Of a DNA stretch of 64,000 nt, positions 32,849-43,065 are shown piece by piece. The first letter of the stretch is position 1. The number at the start of each line of letters is the position of its first letter. This stretch comes from Ideonella_A sakaiensis_A. GTDB lineage: Bacteria; Pseudomonadota; Gammaproteobacteria; Burkholderiales; Burkholderiaceae_C. The position numbers and the translations under genes are program-made. Below the pieces are notes generated by a model. It saw only the letters and a list, made by a program, of their open reading frames with translations, had not been told where the DNA came from and made no database searches. The stretch lies in NCBI RefSeq assembly GCF_048320135.1, contig NZ_CP182947.1, positions 1,240,001 through 1,304,000 of the forward strand, read 5' to 3'.

Positions 32849-34675
32849 ATGGACAACCGCACCTCGATCTTTCGCCTGCGCATCGAACGCCTGCGCGATG
32901 CGCTGCAAGCCCGACAGCTCGATGCCGTACTGGTGCCGTCGAGCGACCCGCACCTGTCCGAATACCTGCCCGAACACTGGCAGGCACGGCAATGGTTTTC
33001 CGGCTTCACCGGCTCGATGGGCACGCTGGTGGTGACGACGTCGGAGGCGGCGGTATTTGCCGACAGCCGTTACTGGACGCAGGCCGAGAATGAACTGGGC
33101 GGCAGCGGCATCGAACTGGTCAGGATTCCGACCGGCGCCGGCAACCAGCATGTCGATTGGCTGAAGGACCACCTGCCCCGGGGTGCGTCGCTGGCGGTCG
33201 ACGGCCGGGTGCTCGGTTTGGCGGCCGCTGAGGCGCTGCGCCGCGCGATGGAAAGCGCCGGGATCGCGTTGCGCAGCGACATCGATGTGATCGACGCCGC
33301 CTGGCCGGAGCGGCCGGCATTGCCGACCGCCCCGGTTTACGAGCATCGACCGCCCCATGCGGCGACCGCGCGCAGCGCCAAGCTCGGCCAGGTGCGCCAG
33401 GCGATGGCCGAGCGCGGCGCCAGCCACCACCTGGTGTCGACGCTCGACGATCTGGCGTGGCTGTTCAACCTGCGCGGTGCCGATGTCGGCTTCAACCCGG
33501 TATTCCTCGCCCATGCACTGATCGATGCCGATTCGGCAACGCTGTTTGTCGGCGCCGGCAAGGTCGACGCCGCGTTGCAGCAGACGCTGGCCGCAGACGG
33601 CGTGCGCATCGCCGACTACCACACGGCCGCTGCCGCGCTGGCAGCGCTGCCGGCAGCGAGCACGGTGCTGATCGACCCGAAACGGGTCACGCTCGGGCTT
33701 CGCCAGCAGATTGCCGCGCACGCCAGCGTGGTCGAGGCCATCAACCCGAGCACGCTGCTGAAAAGCCGCAAGACATCGGCCGAGGCCGCTTTCATCCGCG
33801 AGGCGATGGCGCAGGACGGCGCGGCGATGTGCGAGTTCTACGCCTGGTTCGAGCAGGCGCTCGCCGATCCGGCGCAGCGCGGCCGCATCACCGAGCTGAC
33901 CGTCGACGAGCGGCTGACCGCGGCACGCGCGAAGCGGCCCGGCTTCGTCGGCCCCAGTTTTGCGACGATTGCCGGCTTCGGCGCGAATGGCGCGATGCCG
34001 CACTACCGCGCGACCGAGCAGTCGCATGCGGTGATCGACGTCGACGTCGGCACACTGCTGCTGATCGACTCGGGCGGGCAATACCTCGGCGGCACGACCG
34101 ACATCACCCGCGTCTGGCCGATCGGCAGCGTCAGTGCCGAACAGAAACGCGACTACACGCTGGTGCTGAAGGGCACGATGGCGCTGAGCCGGGCGAAATT
34201 TCCGCGCGGCACGCTGTCGCCGATGCTCGACACGCTGGCGCGCGCGCCGCTGTGGCAGGAGGGGCTCGATTTCGGCCATGGCACCGGCCACGGCGTCGGC
34301 TACTTCCTGAACGTGCACGAAGGGCCGCAAAGCATTTCGCGCACGATTGCCGAACCGCAGATGGCGATGGAGCCGGGCATGATCACCAGCGTCGAACCCG
34401 GTGTCTACCGGCCCGGTTCATGGGGCGTGCGGATCGAGAACCTGGTGCTCAACGTGCCGGCGCAGACCGCCGAAGGAAGCGGGTTCGGTGAATTTCTCGA
34501 GTTCGAGACGCTGACGATGTGCCCGATCGATACCCGCTGCATCGAGCGCAGCCTGCTGCGCGCCGACGAGGTCGACTGGTTGAACCGCTACCACCAGACG
34601 GTGCGCGAGCGGTTGTCGCCGCTGCTCGACGGCGACGCGCTGGCCTGGCTGGTCGAGCGCACCGCCGCGATCTGA
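32849..34675 (+). CDS. Xaa-Pro aminopeptidase, M24B family (long form)
   Basis: A 608-residue, three-domain protein like eukaryotic cytosolic aminopeptidase P and its bacterial counterparts. There are two creatinase-like N-domains followed by a pita-bread catalytic domain. The five metal ligands are visible in order: D in LLIDSGGQYLGG, D in TTDITRVWP, H in GHGTGHGVGYFLNVHEGP, E in SVEPGVYRPG and E in EFLEFETLT. It removes an N-terminal residue preceding proline and should be cytoplasmic. The ATG at 32849 begins MDNRTSIFRLRIERLRDAL. It is about 600 residues long, unlike the 440-residue E. coli PepP, and so belongs to the long subgroup. Confidence 0.92.
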   Translation: MDNRTSIFRLRIERLRDALQARQLDAVLVPSSDPHLSEYLPEHWQARQWFSGFTGSMGTLVVTTSEAAVFADSRYWTQAENELGGSGIELVRIPTGAGNQHVDWLKDHLPRGASLAVDGRVLGLAAAEALRRAMESAGIALRSDIDVIDAAWPERPALPTAPVYEHRPPHAATARSAKLGQVRQAMAERGASHHLVSTLDDLAWLFNLRGADVGFNPVFLAHALIDADSATLFVGAGKVDAALQQTLAADGVRIADYHTAAAALAALPAASTVLIDPKRVTLGLRQQIAAHASVVEAINPSTLLKSRKTSAEAAFIREAMAQDGAAMCEFYAWFEQALADPAQRGRITELTVDERLTAARAKRPGFVGPSFATIAGFGANGAMPHYRATEQSHAVIDVDVGTLLLIDSGGQYLGGTTDITRVWPIGSVSAEQKRDYTLVLKGTMALSRAKFPRGTLSPMLDTLARAPLWQEGLDFGHGTGHGVGYFLNVHEGPQSISRTIAEPQMAMEPGMITSVEPGVYRPGSWGVRIENLVLNVPAQTAEGSGFGEFLEFETLTMCPIDTRCIERSLLRADEVDWLNRYHQTVRERLSPLLDGDALAWLVERTAAI

Positions 34676-34889
34676 TCGAGCCGCTACCGGTCAGCCCGCG
34701 CAGCATCGCGGGGCGCGGCGCGCCACCCACTCTGCGCAGCGGTTGCTGAGCGACGAAGTTGATTCGTCGCCGCCGACTGCCGTTCGTCGCCACAAGTGCG
34801 CGGCCGGTCGCGCGGCGCTTGCAGCGCGACACGGGTTTGCGACAGTGCTTGCCTCGCCAGCTCTGGCAGCAATCCGTCCGGAATCCGTG

Positions 34890-35090
34890 ATGATCAGCCG
34901 CAACACAGTCCTCGCCCTCCTTTTTGCCTGCTTCGCGACCTTGTCGCTGGCTGGCGCCCTCGAATGGCGGCATGAAACACCGTCGGTCGAGCCCGCCGAG
35001 CCCGCCGCGATGCCCGTCTACGAGCTGCCGCGGGTCGTCGTGGTCGGCAAGGTCAGGCCGGCCGGCGAGTCGGCGGCAAGCGGCCGTTGA
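34890..35090 (+). CDS. LPRVVV miniprotein 1 (66 aa), exported or membrane-anchored
   Basis: It starts at the ATG at 34890 (a GTG precedes it directly). The N-terminus MISRNTVLALLFACFATLSL is a signal peptide or anchor. The remaining 40 residues contain EPAAMPVYELPRVVVVGKV, close to the end of the protein. The same tail motif occurs in the next small gene, so the pair are paralogues despite little other similarity. No known function. The longer upstream frame from 34743 has no coding character. The interval 34676-34889 after the aminopeptidase contains nothing else that I recognise. Confidence 0.55.
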   Translation: MISRNTVLALLFACFATLSLAGALEWRHETPSVEPAEPAAMPVYELPRVVVVGKVRPAGESAASGR

Positions 35091-35236
35091 CGAAGTCGGT
35101 CCATCGTCGCCAGACGCAGTTCACTCCCGCCTGCGCGCCACTTGTCGCATGCCGCTGGGCAAGCCGCCGCAGCACTCCTAGAGTTCAATCAAGCCGCTGG
35201 GAAATGCGGCGAGATCGAGAACAACAGGAGCCCATC

Positions 35237-35458
35237 ATGATCGACCGCCTCTTCACCCTGACCCTGACCTTCACGCTGCTTGTCGGCGGCACGCTTGCCA
35301 TCGGCGGCGAGTTTTTCCCGTCCCGCACCGAGCCCAGCCAGCCGGTGGCGCAATTGCCGCGGGTTGTCGTGACCGGCAGCGTCGAGCGCAAGCAGACCGA
35401 TGTCGCGCGGGTCGAAGAGTCGGCCACCGAATCGCGCAACGGCCAGCGCACGCAGTGA
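35237..35458 (+). CDS. LPRVVV miniprotein 2 (73 aa), exported or membrane-anchored
   Basis: It starts at the ATG at 35237, with CAGGAG 7-8 nt upstream. The N-terminus (MIDRLFTLTLTFTLLVGGTL) is hydrophobic. After a proline-rich stretch comes QLPRVVVTGSV, matching ELPRVVVVGKV of miniprotein 1 in sequence and in distance from the membrane segment, and then a polar tail. Tandem duplication with conservation of only this motif suggests it is the functional part, perhaps a protein-contact strand. It converges on the large metalloprotease gene with 39 bp between stops. Confidence 0.65.
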   Translation: MIDRLFTLTLTFTLLVGGTLAIGGEFFPSRTEPSQPVAQLPRVVVTGSVERKQTDVARVEESATESRNGQRTQ

Positions 35459-35497
35459 GCGTATTCCGGCGCGTTGCAGCCGTGCAGGCGCCGCCGG

Positions 35498-38230
35498 TCA
35501 GCCGCGCGTCATCGACGCCTTCAAGGCTTCGTTCAGCAGCGCGAGACTGTCCTGCAGATGGGCACGCGCCTCGACCGACAATGACTTGCGGCGCGTCGCC
35601 TTCTGCAGGTCACGTTGCAGATCAACCGCATTCATCCGCATCAGGCTCAGCGCGTCGGGCGGCAGGCTCGACGATCCCTTGGTCAACATCACCTGCATCC
35701 GCTTCAGGTGTTCGCGTTGCAGGTTGCGCCGCAGCTGTGCGATGTCGTCACCGCTGCGCAATTCGCTCCAGATCGAATCCTGCAAGGTCGAATAAACCTC
35801 GGCCAGCGAGATCAGGTCGCGGCGCTCGCTTTTCGGCAGGTACATCGGCAGGTCGAGCAGCCGCGTCGCGGTGCCGGCGCTGAGCAGGCGGTTCAGCACC
35901 ACGCTCTGTATCTGCAGCACCGCGCCCGGCACGCTGACCGGACCGCTGCGGTCCCATTCGTTGTAGTCGGGCGCGAGGTTGGCCAGAAACTCCGGCTCGA
36001 ACTGGAAGCTGTCGGTCTTGAACAAGCCATCGGCGAGGAAGCGCAGCGCGTCGCGCTGCTTCGCCGGGTCGACCGGCGTGAACGCGCGCCGTTCGGAGGT
36101 GCCTGGCAGGTCGCGGACCGCATGCATGCCGCCGACATATTTGCCGACCAGATCGGCGGCGCGGCCGAGCTGGCGGAAGCCGCTGAACATCACCCGCCGC
36201 TGGCGTTGCGCATCGTCGCCGGGTTGCGGCTGGCGCTGCTGCACGCGCTGCCACAGCTCACGCGACAACTGCAGGCGCTTGCGATGGAAATCGAGCGGAT
36301 CGTCACCGAGGTCGAAGGCATTGGCCAGCGGATCGATGCCCTCGCTGCCGCCGACGCCGTTCGAGTCGGCATCGTCGGCATAGGACAGCAGCGGATCGGT
36401 CACCGCGCGCGCCGCGATCTTCGTCAGCTCTTTCTCTTCATCGGCCGGGTCGATCGGCTTGTAGGCATATTCGATCGCCCAGTAGTCATAAGGGCCGATC
36501 GTCGTGTTGTTGATCGTCGCCGCAGCCTCGCCGCGCAGCGGCAGGTTGTACGAGTTGTAGTCCATCACCGAACCGGAGATGCCGTATTTCTCGGTGAAGC
36601 TGCTGTCGCGCAGCTGCTCGCGCTTGACAACGGTCGACGCCTTGAAATTGTGTTTCAGGCCGAGCGCATGGCCGACCTCGTGCATGATCGTGTCCTTGAT
36701 CACCGCGTGGACGAAGGCTTCGGCCTGCGGGCTGTCCGGCTCGATGTCGCCACGCGCCTCGAGCACGTCGAGCACGAAGTTCATCTCGGCAGCGGCCTCC
36801 TGCATCAGGTTGCAGGCCTCGACGCCGCCGCGCTCCCAGGGCATGCCGGCGCCATGAACGACGCCGCCGTGGCCGTCGATGTGCGGCCGGGACTGCTGCC
36901 GGCCGACATCCTCGACGATGAAGCGCCGCGCGCCACGGCCGAATACATCGCTCATCCCGATATCGGCATCGAAAATCTCGCCGGTGCGCGGATCGGAGCG
37001 GCTCGGGCCGATCGCAAAGCCGACATCGGCGCCGACAAACCAGCGGATCGACGCGTGCCGCGCGTCCATCGTGTCCCACTCGGCATCGTCGGGCTGCTGC
37101 CGGACCTGCAGCGCATTGCGGAAACCGATCTTCTCGAAGGCCTTGTTCCATTCGAGCACGCCGGCCTCGACCGCCGGCCGATAACGCGGCGGGATATTCT
37201 TGTCGAGCCAGAAGACGATCGGCTGGCGCGGCTCCGACATCGCCGCCTGCGGGTCCTGCTTGTCGAGGCGCCAGCGCTTGACCAGGTGCATCCGCGGATT
37301 CGGCTTCAGGTCGCTGCTCAGGTCGGTCACGACATCGAAGAAATGGCCGAGCCGCGGATCGGTGCGGCGGCGCGCCATCGGCTCGGCCGGCGGCTTCAGG
37401 AAGTTGTAGACATAGGCGACGAACAGGCTGCGCGGGTCCGGCGTCGATTTCGGCGGCGGCGGCGTCGGATCACCACCGGCGCGCAGCGGCGGCGCCGGGA
37501 TCCGCGAGGTCGCAAAATGGATCCGTGCATTCAGCGATGTCAGCTCGTCGCCGACATTGATCTTCTCGAAGAAGGAATTGGCCCGGTCGATGCCGAACGG
37601 CAACCTGAATGCCGATTCGAGCCGGGTCGAATAGCCGGGCATGTCCGACAGCAGGAAGGCGGCATCGATCAGCACCGCCTGGCTGGTCTTGTGCGGTGCG
37701 CTGACGACCGCCGCAGAGCCGAGCAGGCTGTGCGAGAAGCCCTGTTCGATCGCTGCACGCATCGAGCCGTTGTCGGCCGAATAGTGCGTATTCAGCGCGA
37801 TCAATTGCACCTGCGACTCACCGATGCGGCGGAAGCTGGCCAGCCAGGCCGGCCCCATCTGGCTGCCGTACAGGCCACGCTCGCCGACCGATGCGGCGAT
37901 GTTGACCGACAGCAGCAAGGGCTGGTCGAGCAGCGTCGGCGCGATCTCCAGCCAGACCTTTTCATGCTTGCGCCAGACCGGAACGAAGCCATCCTGCCGC
38001 ACCGCACCCTTGATCACGTCATCGAAGGGCTTGAACGGTGCCGGATCGGCCTTGCGTTCGCTGGTCGCGGCAAACGGCGACGAGGCGGCACCGGCGGCAA
38101 CCGGTGCCGCTTGCGGCCCCTTCGCCGGTGCGCTGGTCAGCGCCTTCAGGTTGGCACAGCCGCTGGCAAATGCTGCCAGCAACACACAGGAAAACACGCG
38201 GCCAGAACGCGACCGCCAGAAAACGAACAT
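35498..38230 (-). CDS. Large zinc-dependent metalloprotease lipoprotein (DUF5117/DUF4953 type)
   Basis: About 910 residues. The N-terminus ends in FASGC, a lipobox with C25 as the lipidated residue, so the protein is probably tethered in the periplasm or at the surface. The catalytic motif is MHEVGHALGLKHNF near residue 515 (HExxHxxGxxH metzincin type). It is preceded by conserved segments such as PVWRKHEKVWLEIAPTLLDQ and DARHASIRWFVG and followed by GSVMDYNSYNLP, the Met-turn region. Proteins of this architecture are common in Proteobacteria and Bacteroidetes but their substrates are unknown. The ATG at 38230 is preferred to a TTG at 38248. Confidence 0.85.
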   Translation of the reverse strand: MFVFWRSRSGRVFSCVLLAAFASGCANLKALTSAPAKGPQAAPVAAGAASSPFAATSERKADPAPFKPFDDVIKGAVRQDGFVPVWRKHEKVWLEIAPTLLDQPLLLSVNIAASVGERGLYGSQMGPAWLASFRRIGESQVQLIALNTHYSADNGSMRAAIEQGFSHSLLGSAAVVSAPHKTSQAVLIDAAFLLSDMPGYSTRLESAFRLPFGIDRANSFFEKINVGDELTSLNARIHFATSRIPAPPLRAGGDPTPPPPKSTPDPRSLFVAYVYNFLKPPAEPMARRRTDPRLGHFFDVVTDLSSDLKPNPRMHLVKRWRLDKQDPQAAMSEPRQPIVFWLDKNIPPRYRPAVEAGVLEWNKAFEKIGFRNALQVRQQPDDAEWDTMDARHASIRWFVGADVGFAIGPSRSDPRTGEIFDADIGMSDVFGRGARRFIVEDVGRQQSRPHIDGHGGVVHGAGMPWERGGVEACNLMQEAAAEMNFVLDVLEARGDIEPDSPQAEAFVHAVIKDTIMHEVGHALGLKHNFKASTVVKREQLRDSSFTEKYGISGSVMDYNSYNLPLRGEAAATINNTTIGPYDYWAIEYAYKPIDPADEEKELTKIAARAVTDPLLSYADDADSNGVGGSEGIDPLANAFDLGDDPLDFHRKRLQLSRELWQRVQQRQPQPGDDAQRQRRVMFSGFRQLGRAADLVGKYVGGMHAVRDLPGTSERRAFTPVDPAKQRDALRFLADGLFKTDSFQFEPEFLANLAPDYNEWDRSGPVSVPGAVLQIQSVVLNRLLSAGTATRLLDLPMYLPKSERRDLISLAEVYSTLQDSIWSELRSGDDIAQLRRNLQREHLKRMQVMLTKGSSSLPPDALSLMRMNAVDLQRDLQKATRRKSLSVEARAHLQDSLALLNEALKASMTRG

Positions 38231-38353
38231 ATCACCCACTCTTGTCAAAAAGGCGCCGCAGCTGCTGCCATCCGCTGCCGCCGCGGGCCGCCGGAGTGGG
38301 CCCGCAAAGCTTGATTGGAAATCAGGCCCGCCATCCCGACAAGCCGGTGAAAC

Positions 38354-38378
38354 CCCCGGCCGCGCTGCGCGGCCGGGG
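38354..38378 (-). terminator. Strong GC hairpin after ettA
   Basis: CCCCGGCCGCG and CGCGGCCGGGG form an 11-bp stem directly downstream of the ettA stop, followed on the minus strand by GTTT only. The stem strength and position support a transcription end, but the T-run is weak. Confidence 0.6.
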
Positions 38379-38386
38379 AAGCGCCC

Positions 38387-40051
<1,665 letters not shown>

Positions 40052-40345
40052 GGTGGTCTGGTTCCGGAATTGCAAAACCCTCGATTATCGGGGACAAGGC
40101 AAAGCCGCCCCGGCAGCGCGGCTGCTCCGCGCTGTGGCAAATACGCTGCAAAGCCCGCAAAACCGCGCCAAACAAGGCCTTGCGGGCCGGGCGTGTTCAC
40201 CTTGCCGGCTACAATCCGTGTACCAACCCTGCCACCAGTCACCGGGTTGACGTCATCCTGACTCGAGCCACTGCGCTCAACCCATCTTCTGCCTGCGACT
40301 GGCGCTTTGCTCAACGAAGCGACAGGCCGATCCCGTTGGAACCCC

Positions 40346-41806
40346 ATGTCCTTTGATTCTCTCGGCCTCGCCGAGCCCTTGTTGCGTGCCGTGCACGAAC
40401 AGGGATACACCACCCCGACCCCGATCCAGGCGCAGGCGATTCCGCTCGTGCTGACCGGTGGCGACGTGCTCGGCGGCGCACAGACCGGCACCGGCAAGAC
40501 CGCCGGCTTCGTGCTGCCGATGCTGCACCGGCTGATGGCCGCAACGGCGCCGCGCGATGCCCGCGGCAAGGCGCCGATCCGCGCGCTGATCCTGACCCCG
40601 ACCCGCGAACTTGCGGCGCAGGTCGAGGAAAGCGTTCGCAACTACGGCAAATACAGCAAGCTGACGAGCATGGTGATGTTCGGCGGCGTCGGCATGCAGC
40701 CGCAGATCGACAAGCTGCGGCGCGGCGTCGACATCCTCGTCGCCACGCCCGGCCGCCTGCTCGACCATGCCGGCCAGCGCACGCTCGACCTGAGCCAGAT
40801 CGAGATCTTCGTGCTCGATGAAGCCGACCGCATGCTCGACATGGGCTTCATCCACGACATCAAGAAGGTGCTGGCAATCGTGCCGGCGAAGAAGCAGAGC
40901 CTGCTGTTCAGCGCGACCTTCAGCGAAGAGATCAAGGCGCTCGCCGATCGGCTGCTGAACAAGCCGGCGCTGATCGAAGTTGCCCGGCGCAACCAGACCA
41001 ATGATGCGATTGCGCAGAAAGTGCATCCGGTCAGCCGCGACAAGAAGAAGGATCTGCTGGTCCATCTGATCAAGTCGAACGACTGGCGCCAGGTGCTGGT
41101 TTTTACGCGAATGAAACACGGCGCGAACCGGCTGGTCGATCATCTGAACGACCAAGGCATCAGCGCGATGGCGATCCACGGCAACAAGAGCCAGACCGCA
41201 CGCACGAAGGCGCTGGCCGATTTCAAGTCGGGTTCGCTGACCTGCCTGGTGGCAACCGACATCGCCGCCCGCGGCATCGACATCGACCAGTTGCCGCACG
41301 TCGTCAATTACGAGCTGCCGAACGTGCCGGAGGACTATGTGCACCGGATCGGCCGGACCGGCCGTGCCGGCTCGCAGGGCGAGGCGGTATCGCTGGTCTG
41401 CGTCGACGAGAACGGCTTCCTGCGCGACATCGAGCGGCTGATCAAGCGCGAGATTCCAAAGCAGGCGATTGCCGGCTTCGAGCCGCTGGCCAATGAGCGG
41501 CCCGAGCCGATCGTGCTCGGCCGGATGGTGATCGGTGAAGGCGCAGGCCGTGGCGGCATGCGCAGCAATGCCGGCCGCGGCGGCGGTGGCGGTGGTCGTC
41601 CTTCACACGGCAATGCCGGTGGACGCGGCAGCAACGAGCCGCGCCGCGATTCGCGCCGTGGCGCGCCGAGCGGCAGCCATGCGCCGAGTGGACACCCGCC
41701 GCGCAATGCGGCAACCGCTGCCGCACCGCGTGCCTCGAGCCCGGCACGCAACGATGGCCCGCGCGATGCGCGGCCGCCGTCGCGGCTGCTGCAGACGAAG
41801 CGCTGA
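40346..41806 (+). CDS. rhlE: DEAD-box ATP-dependent RNA helicase, RhlE type
   Basis: A 486-residue helicase. Motifs in order are Q motif (GYTTPTPIQAQAIP), I (AQTGTGKT), Ia (PTRELAAQV), II (VLDEADRMLDMGF), III (FSATF), IV (LVFTRMKHGANRL), V (VATDIAARGIDI) and VI (HRIGRTGRAG). The C-terminal 110 residues are Gly/Arg/Asn/Pro-rich (GRGGGGGGRPSHGNAGGRG), an RGG-like RNA-binding tail typical of RhlE. It acts in ribosome assembly and RNA turnover, particularly in the cold. It ends 34 bp before a strong terminator. Confidence 0.93.
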   Translation: MSFDSLGLAEPLLRAVHEQGYTTPTPIQAQAIPLVLTGGDVLGGAQTGTGKTAGFVLPMLHRLMAATAPRDARGKAPIRALILTPTRELAAQVEESVRNYGKYSKLTSMVMFGGVGMQPQIDKLRRGVDILVATPGRLLDHAGQRTLDLSQIEIFVLDEADRMLDMGFIHDIKKVLAIVPAKKQSLLFSATFSEEIKALADRLLNKPALIEVARRNQTNDAIAQKVHPVSRDKKKDLLVHLIKSNDWRQVLVFTRMKHGANRLVDHLNDQGISAMAIHGNKSQTARTKALADFKSGSLTCLVATDIAARGIDIDQLPHVVNYELPNVPEDYVHRIGRTGRAGSQGEAVSLVCVDENGFLRDIERLIKREIPKQAIAGFEPLANERPEPIVLGRMVIGEGAGRGGMRSNAGRGGGGGGRPSHGNAGGRGSNEPRRDSRRGAPSGSHAPSGHPPRNAATAAAPRASSPARNDGPRDARPPSRLLQTKR

Positions 41807-41840
41807 GCGACGCCAGCCGCGGTTGCTTCGCGGCGCCAAC

Positions 41841-41870
41841 AAAAAACCCGGCCTAGGCCGGGTTTTTTTT
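41841..41870. terminator. Bidirectional rho-independent terminator
   Basis: AAAAAACCCGGCCTAGGCCGGGTTTTTTTT: a fully self-complementary 8-bp GC stem (CCCGGCCT/AGGCCGGG) flanked by an A-run and a T-run. It serves rhlE on the plus strand and the small gene at 41885-42109 on the minus strand. Confidence 0.95.
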
Positions 41871-41884
41871 GGTCGGGGCTCGGT

Positions 41885-42109
41885 TCAGGCCTGCTTCGGG
41901 GCTTTCTTGGCCTTGGGCTTGCTTTTTCCGGCCACCTTCTTCTTCTGCGCCTGCGCCGCCGGAGCAGCATCGGCCGGGGCGGTCGCAGTCGGCGCCGCGA
42001 TCGAGGTGGCCGCAGGCACGGCGGGTGCGGCCGGGGCAGCGGTCGGCGTTGCAGCAAAGGCGCTGAACGAAATGGCGGTTGCTGCGAATGCGGCGAGAAG
42101 CTTGTTCAT
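41885..42109 (-). CDS. Small secreted Ala/Pro/Lys-rich protein (74 aa)
   Basis: A signal peptide (MNKLLAAFAATAISFSAFAA) is followed by an alanine/proline/threonine-rich stretch and a lysine-rich end (KKKVAGKSKPKAKKAPKQA). Such small basic periplasmic proteins occur in Burkholderiales without a known role. GAGGG precedes the ATG, and the bidirectional terminator closes the gene. It is likely to be disordered and might bind nucleic acid or acidic envelope polymers, but that is speculation from charge alone. Confidence 0.72.
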   Translation of the reverse strand: MNKLLAAFAATAISFSAFAATPTAAPAAPAVPAATSIAAPTATAPADAAPAAQAQKKKVAGKSKPKAKKAPKQA

Positions 42110-42198
42110 GAAAAACCCTCAGGGTGGCTGACCGGGCCGGTCAGAGCAGACAACGCCGGCTTCTCAGTGCCGGTTGACAGTGTCCTGCCCGACTTTTT

Positions 42199-43065
42199 TC
42201 AGTCGAAGCGGCCTTCGCGCAGCCATTTCGTCGCCACCCATTTTTCGCCGGCCAGCACCGGCGTGCCGCCGTGCAGGCTGCGCGTCATCGGATGCGGGCG
42301 GTCGTAACTGAAAAACACCGCATTGCCCTTGATCGGTGCGACTTCGAAACGGACATCGGGGAAAACCGTCGAGCCGCCGCGCTCCGGCGTATTCAGATAG
42401 ATCACGAGCGATGCGACCCGCTGACCGCCTCGCTTCAGGATCGACGGCGTGCCCGGCTGGGCCGGGTCGAAATAGTCGTAGTGCGGCTTGTATTCGGCGC
42501 CGGGGCCGTAACGCAGCACCTGCAGCCCCTCGCCATTGACGACCGGCCAGCTGACCAGTTCGGCAATCCTTTCTTCGATGCGCCGGCACAGCGGCGTCTG
42601 GCCGCGCTCGAAGAACATGCCTTCGCTGGTGCGCGCTTCGTTGACCTCGCTGCCGCCGTTGTCGAGCTTGACGGTTTCGGAGCGGTGCAAGCGCGCGCGC
42701 GCCTGTTCGATCAATTCGTCGCACTCGTCGTCCGACAGCAACTGGCCGAGCACGACGATGCGCGGATTGAGCATGCTCGCGAGCACCGGCACCTTGCGGT
42801 CTCCGGCGTCGAGCAGCGGCACACGGTCGAGCGACATCGGTTCGGGAACGACGACCGGCGGCGGCAGGCCGTTCTTCAGGGCATGTTCACTCAGAAAACC
42901 ACGCAAGGTCTCCTCGAGCGCGACGATCGCGACATCCTCGTTCCATCCGCTGGCCAGCATCGATTGCAGCACCGCATCCGGCGGCTGCCCGCTGGTAGCC
43001 TGCTCGACGATCCACTGCCTGAGCTCTTCGGTGATCACCTGGGTGCTGCTGCTGGTCTGGCTCAT
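42199..43065 (-). CDS. 2-oxoglutarate/Fe(II) dioxygenase, prolyl 4-hydroxylase type
   Basis: A 288-residue protein with GGAAGGAGG as ribosome-binding site. Residues 10-60 form a helical module (ITEELRQWIVEQATSG, VLQSMLASGWNEDVAIVALE) resembling a small UBA-like bundle. The double-stranded beta-helix domain follows: iron ligands H195 and D197 (KPHYDYFD) and H265 (SLHGGTPV), with K275 (GEKWVATKW) as the probable 2-oxoglutarate ligand. Relatives hydroxylate proline in proteins such as EF-Tu or pilin-like targets; the target here is unknown. The ATG overlaps the yaaA stop as ATGA, so the two are coupled. Confidence 0.88.
   Translation of the reverse strand: MSQTSSSTQVITEELRQWIVEQATSGQPPDAVLQSMLASGWNEDVAIVALEETLRGFLSEHALKNGLPPPVVVPEPMSLDRVPLLDAGDRKVPVLASMLNPRIVVLGQLLSDDECDELIEQARARLHRSETVKLDNGGSEVNEARTSEGMFFERGQTPLCRRIEERIAELVSWPVVNGEGLQVLRYGPGAEYKPHYDYFDPAQPGTPSILKRGGQRVASLVIYLNTPERGGSTVFPDVRFEVAPIKGNAVFFSYDRPHPMTRSLHGGTPVLAGEKWVATKWLREGRFD

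Noticed and set aside
35615..38314. 899-codon open frame on the plus strand opposite the metalloprotease
   Set aside because: It mirrors the codon bias of the real gene, has no recognisable motif, and no ribosome-binding site supports it.
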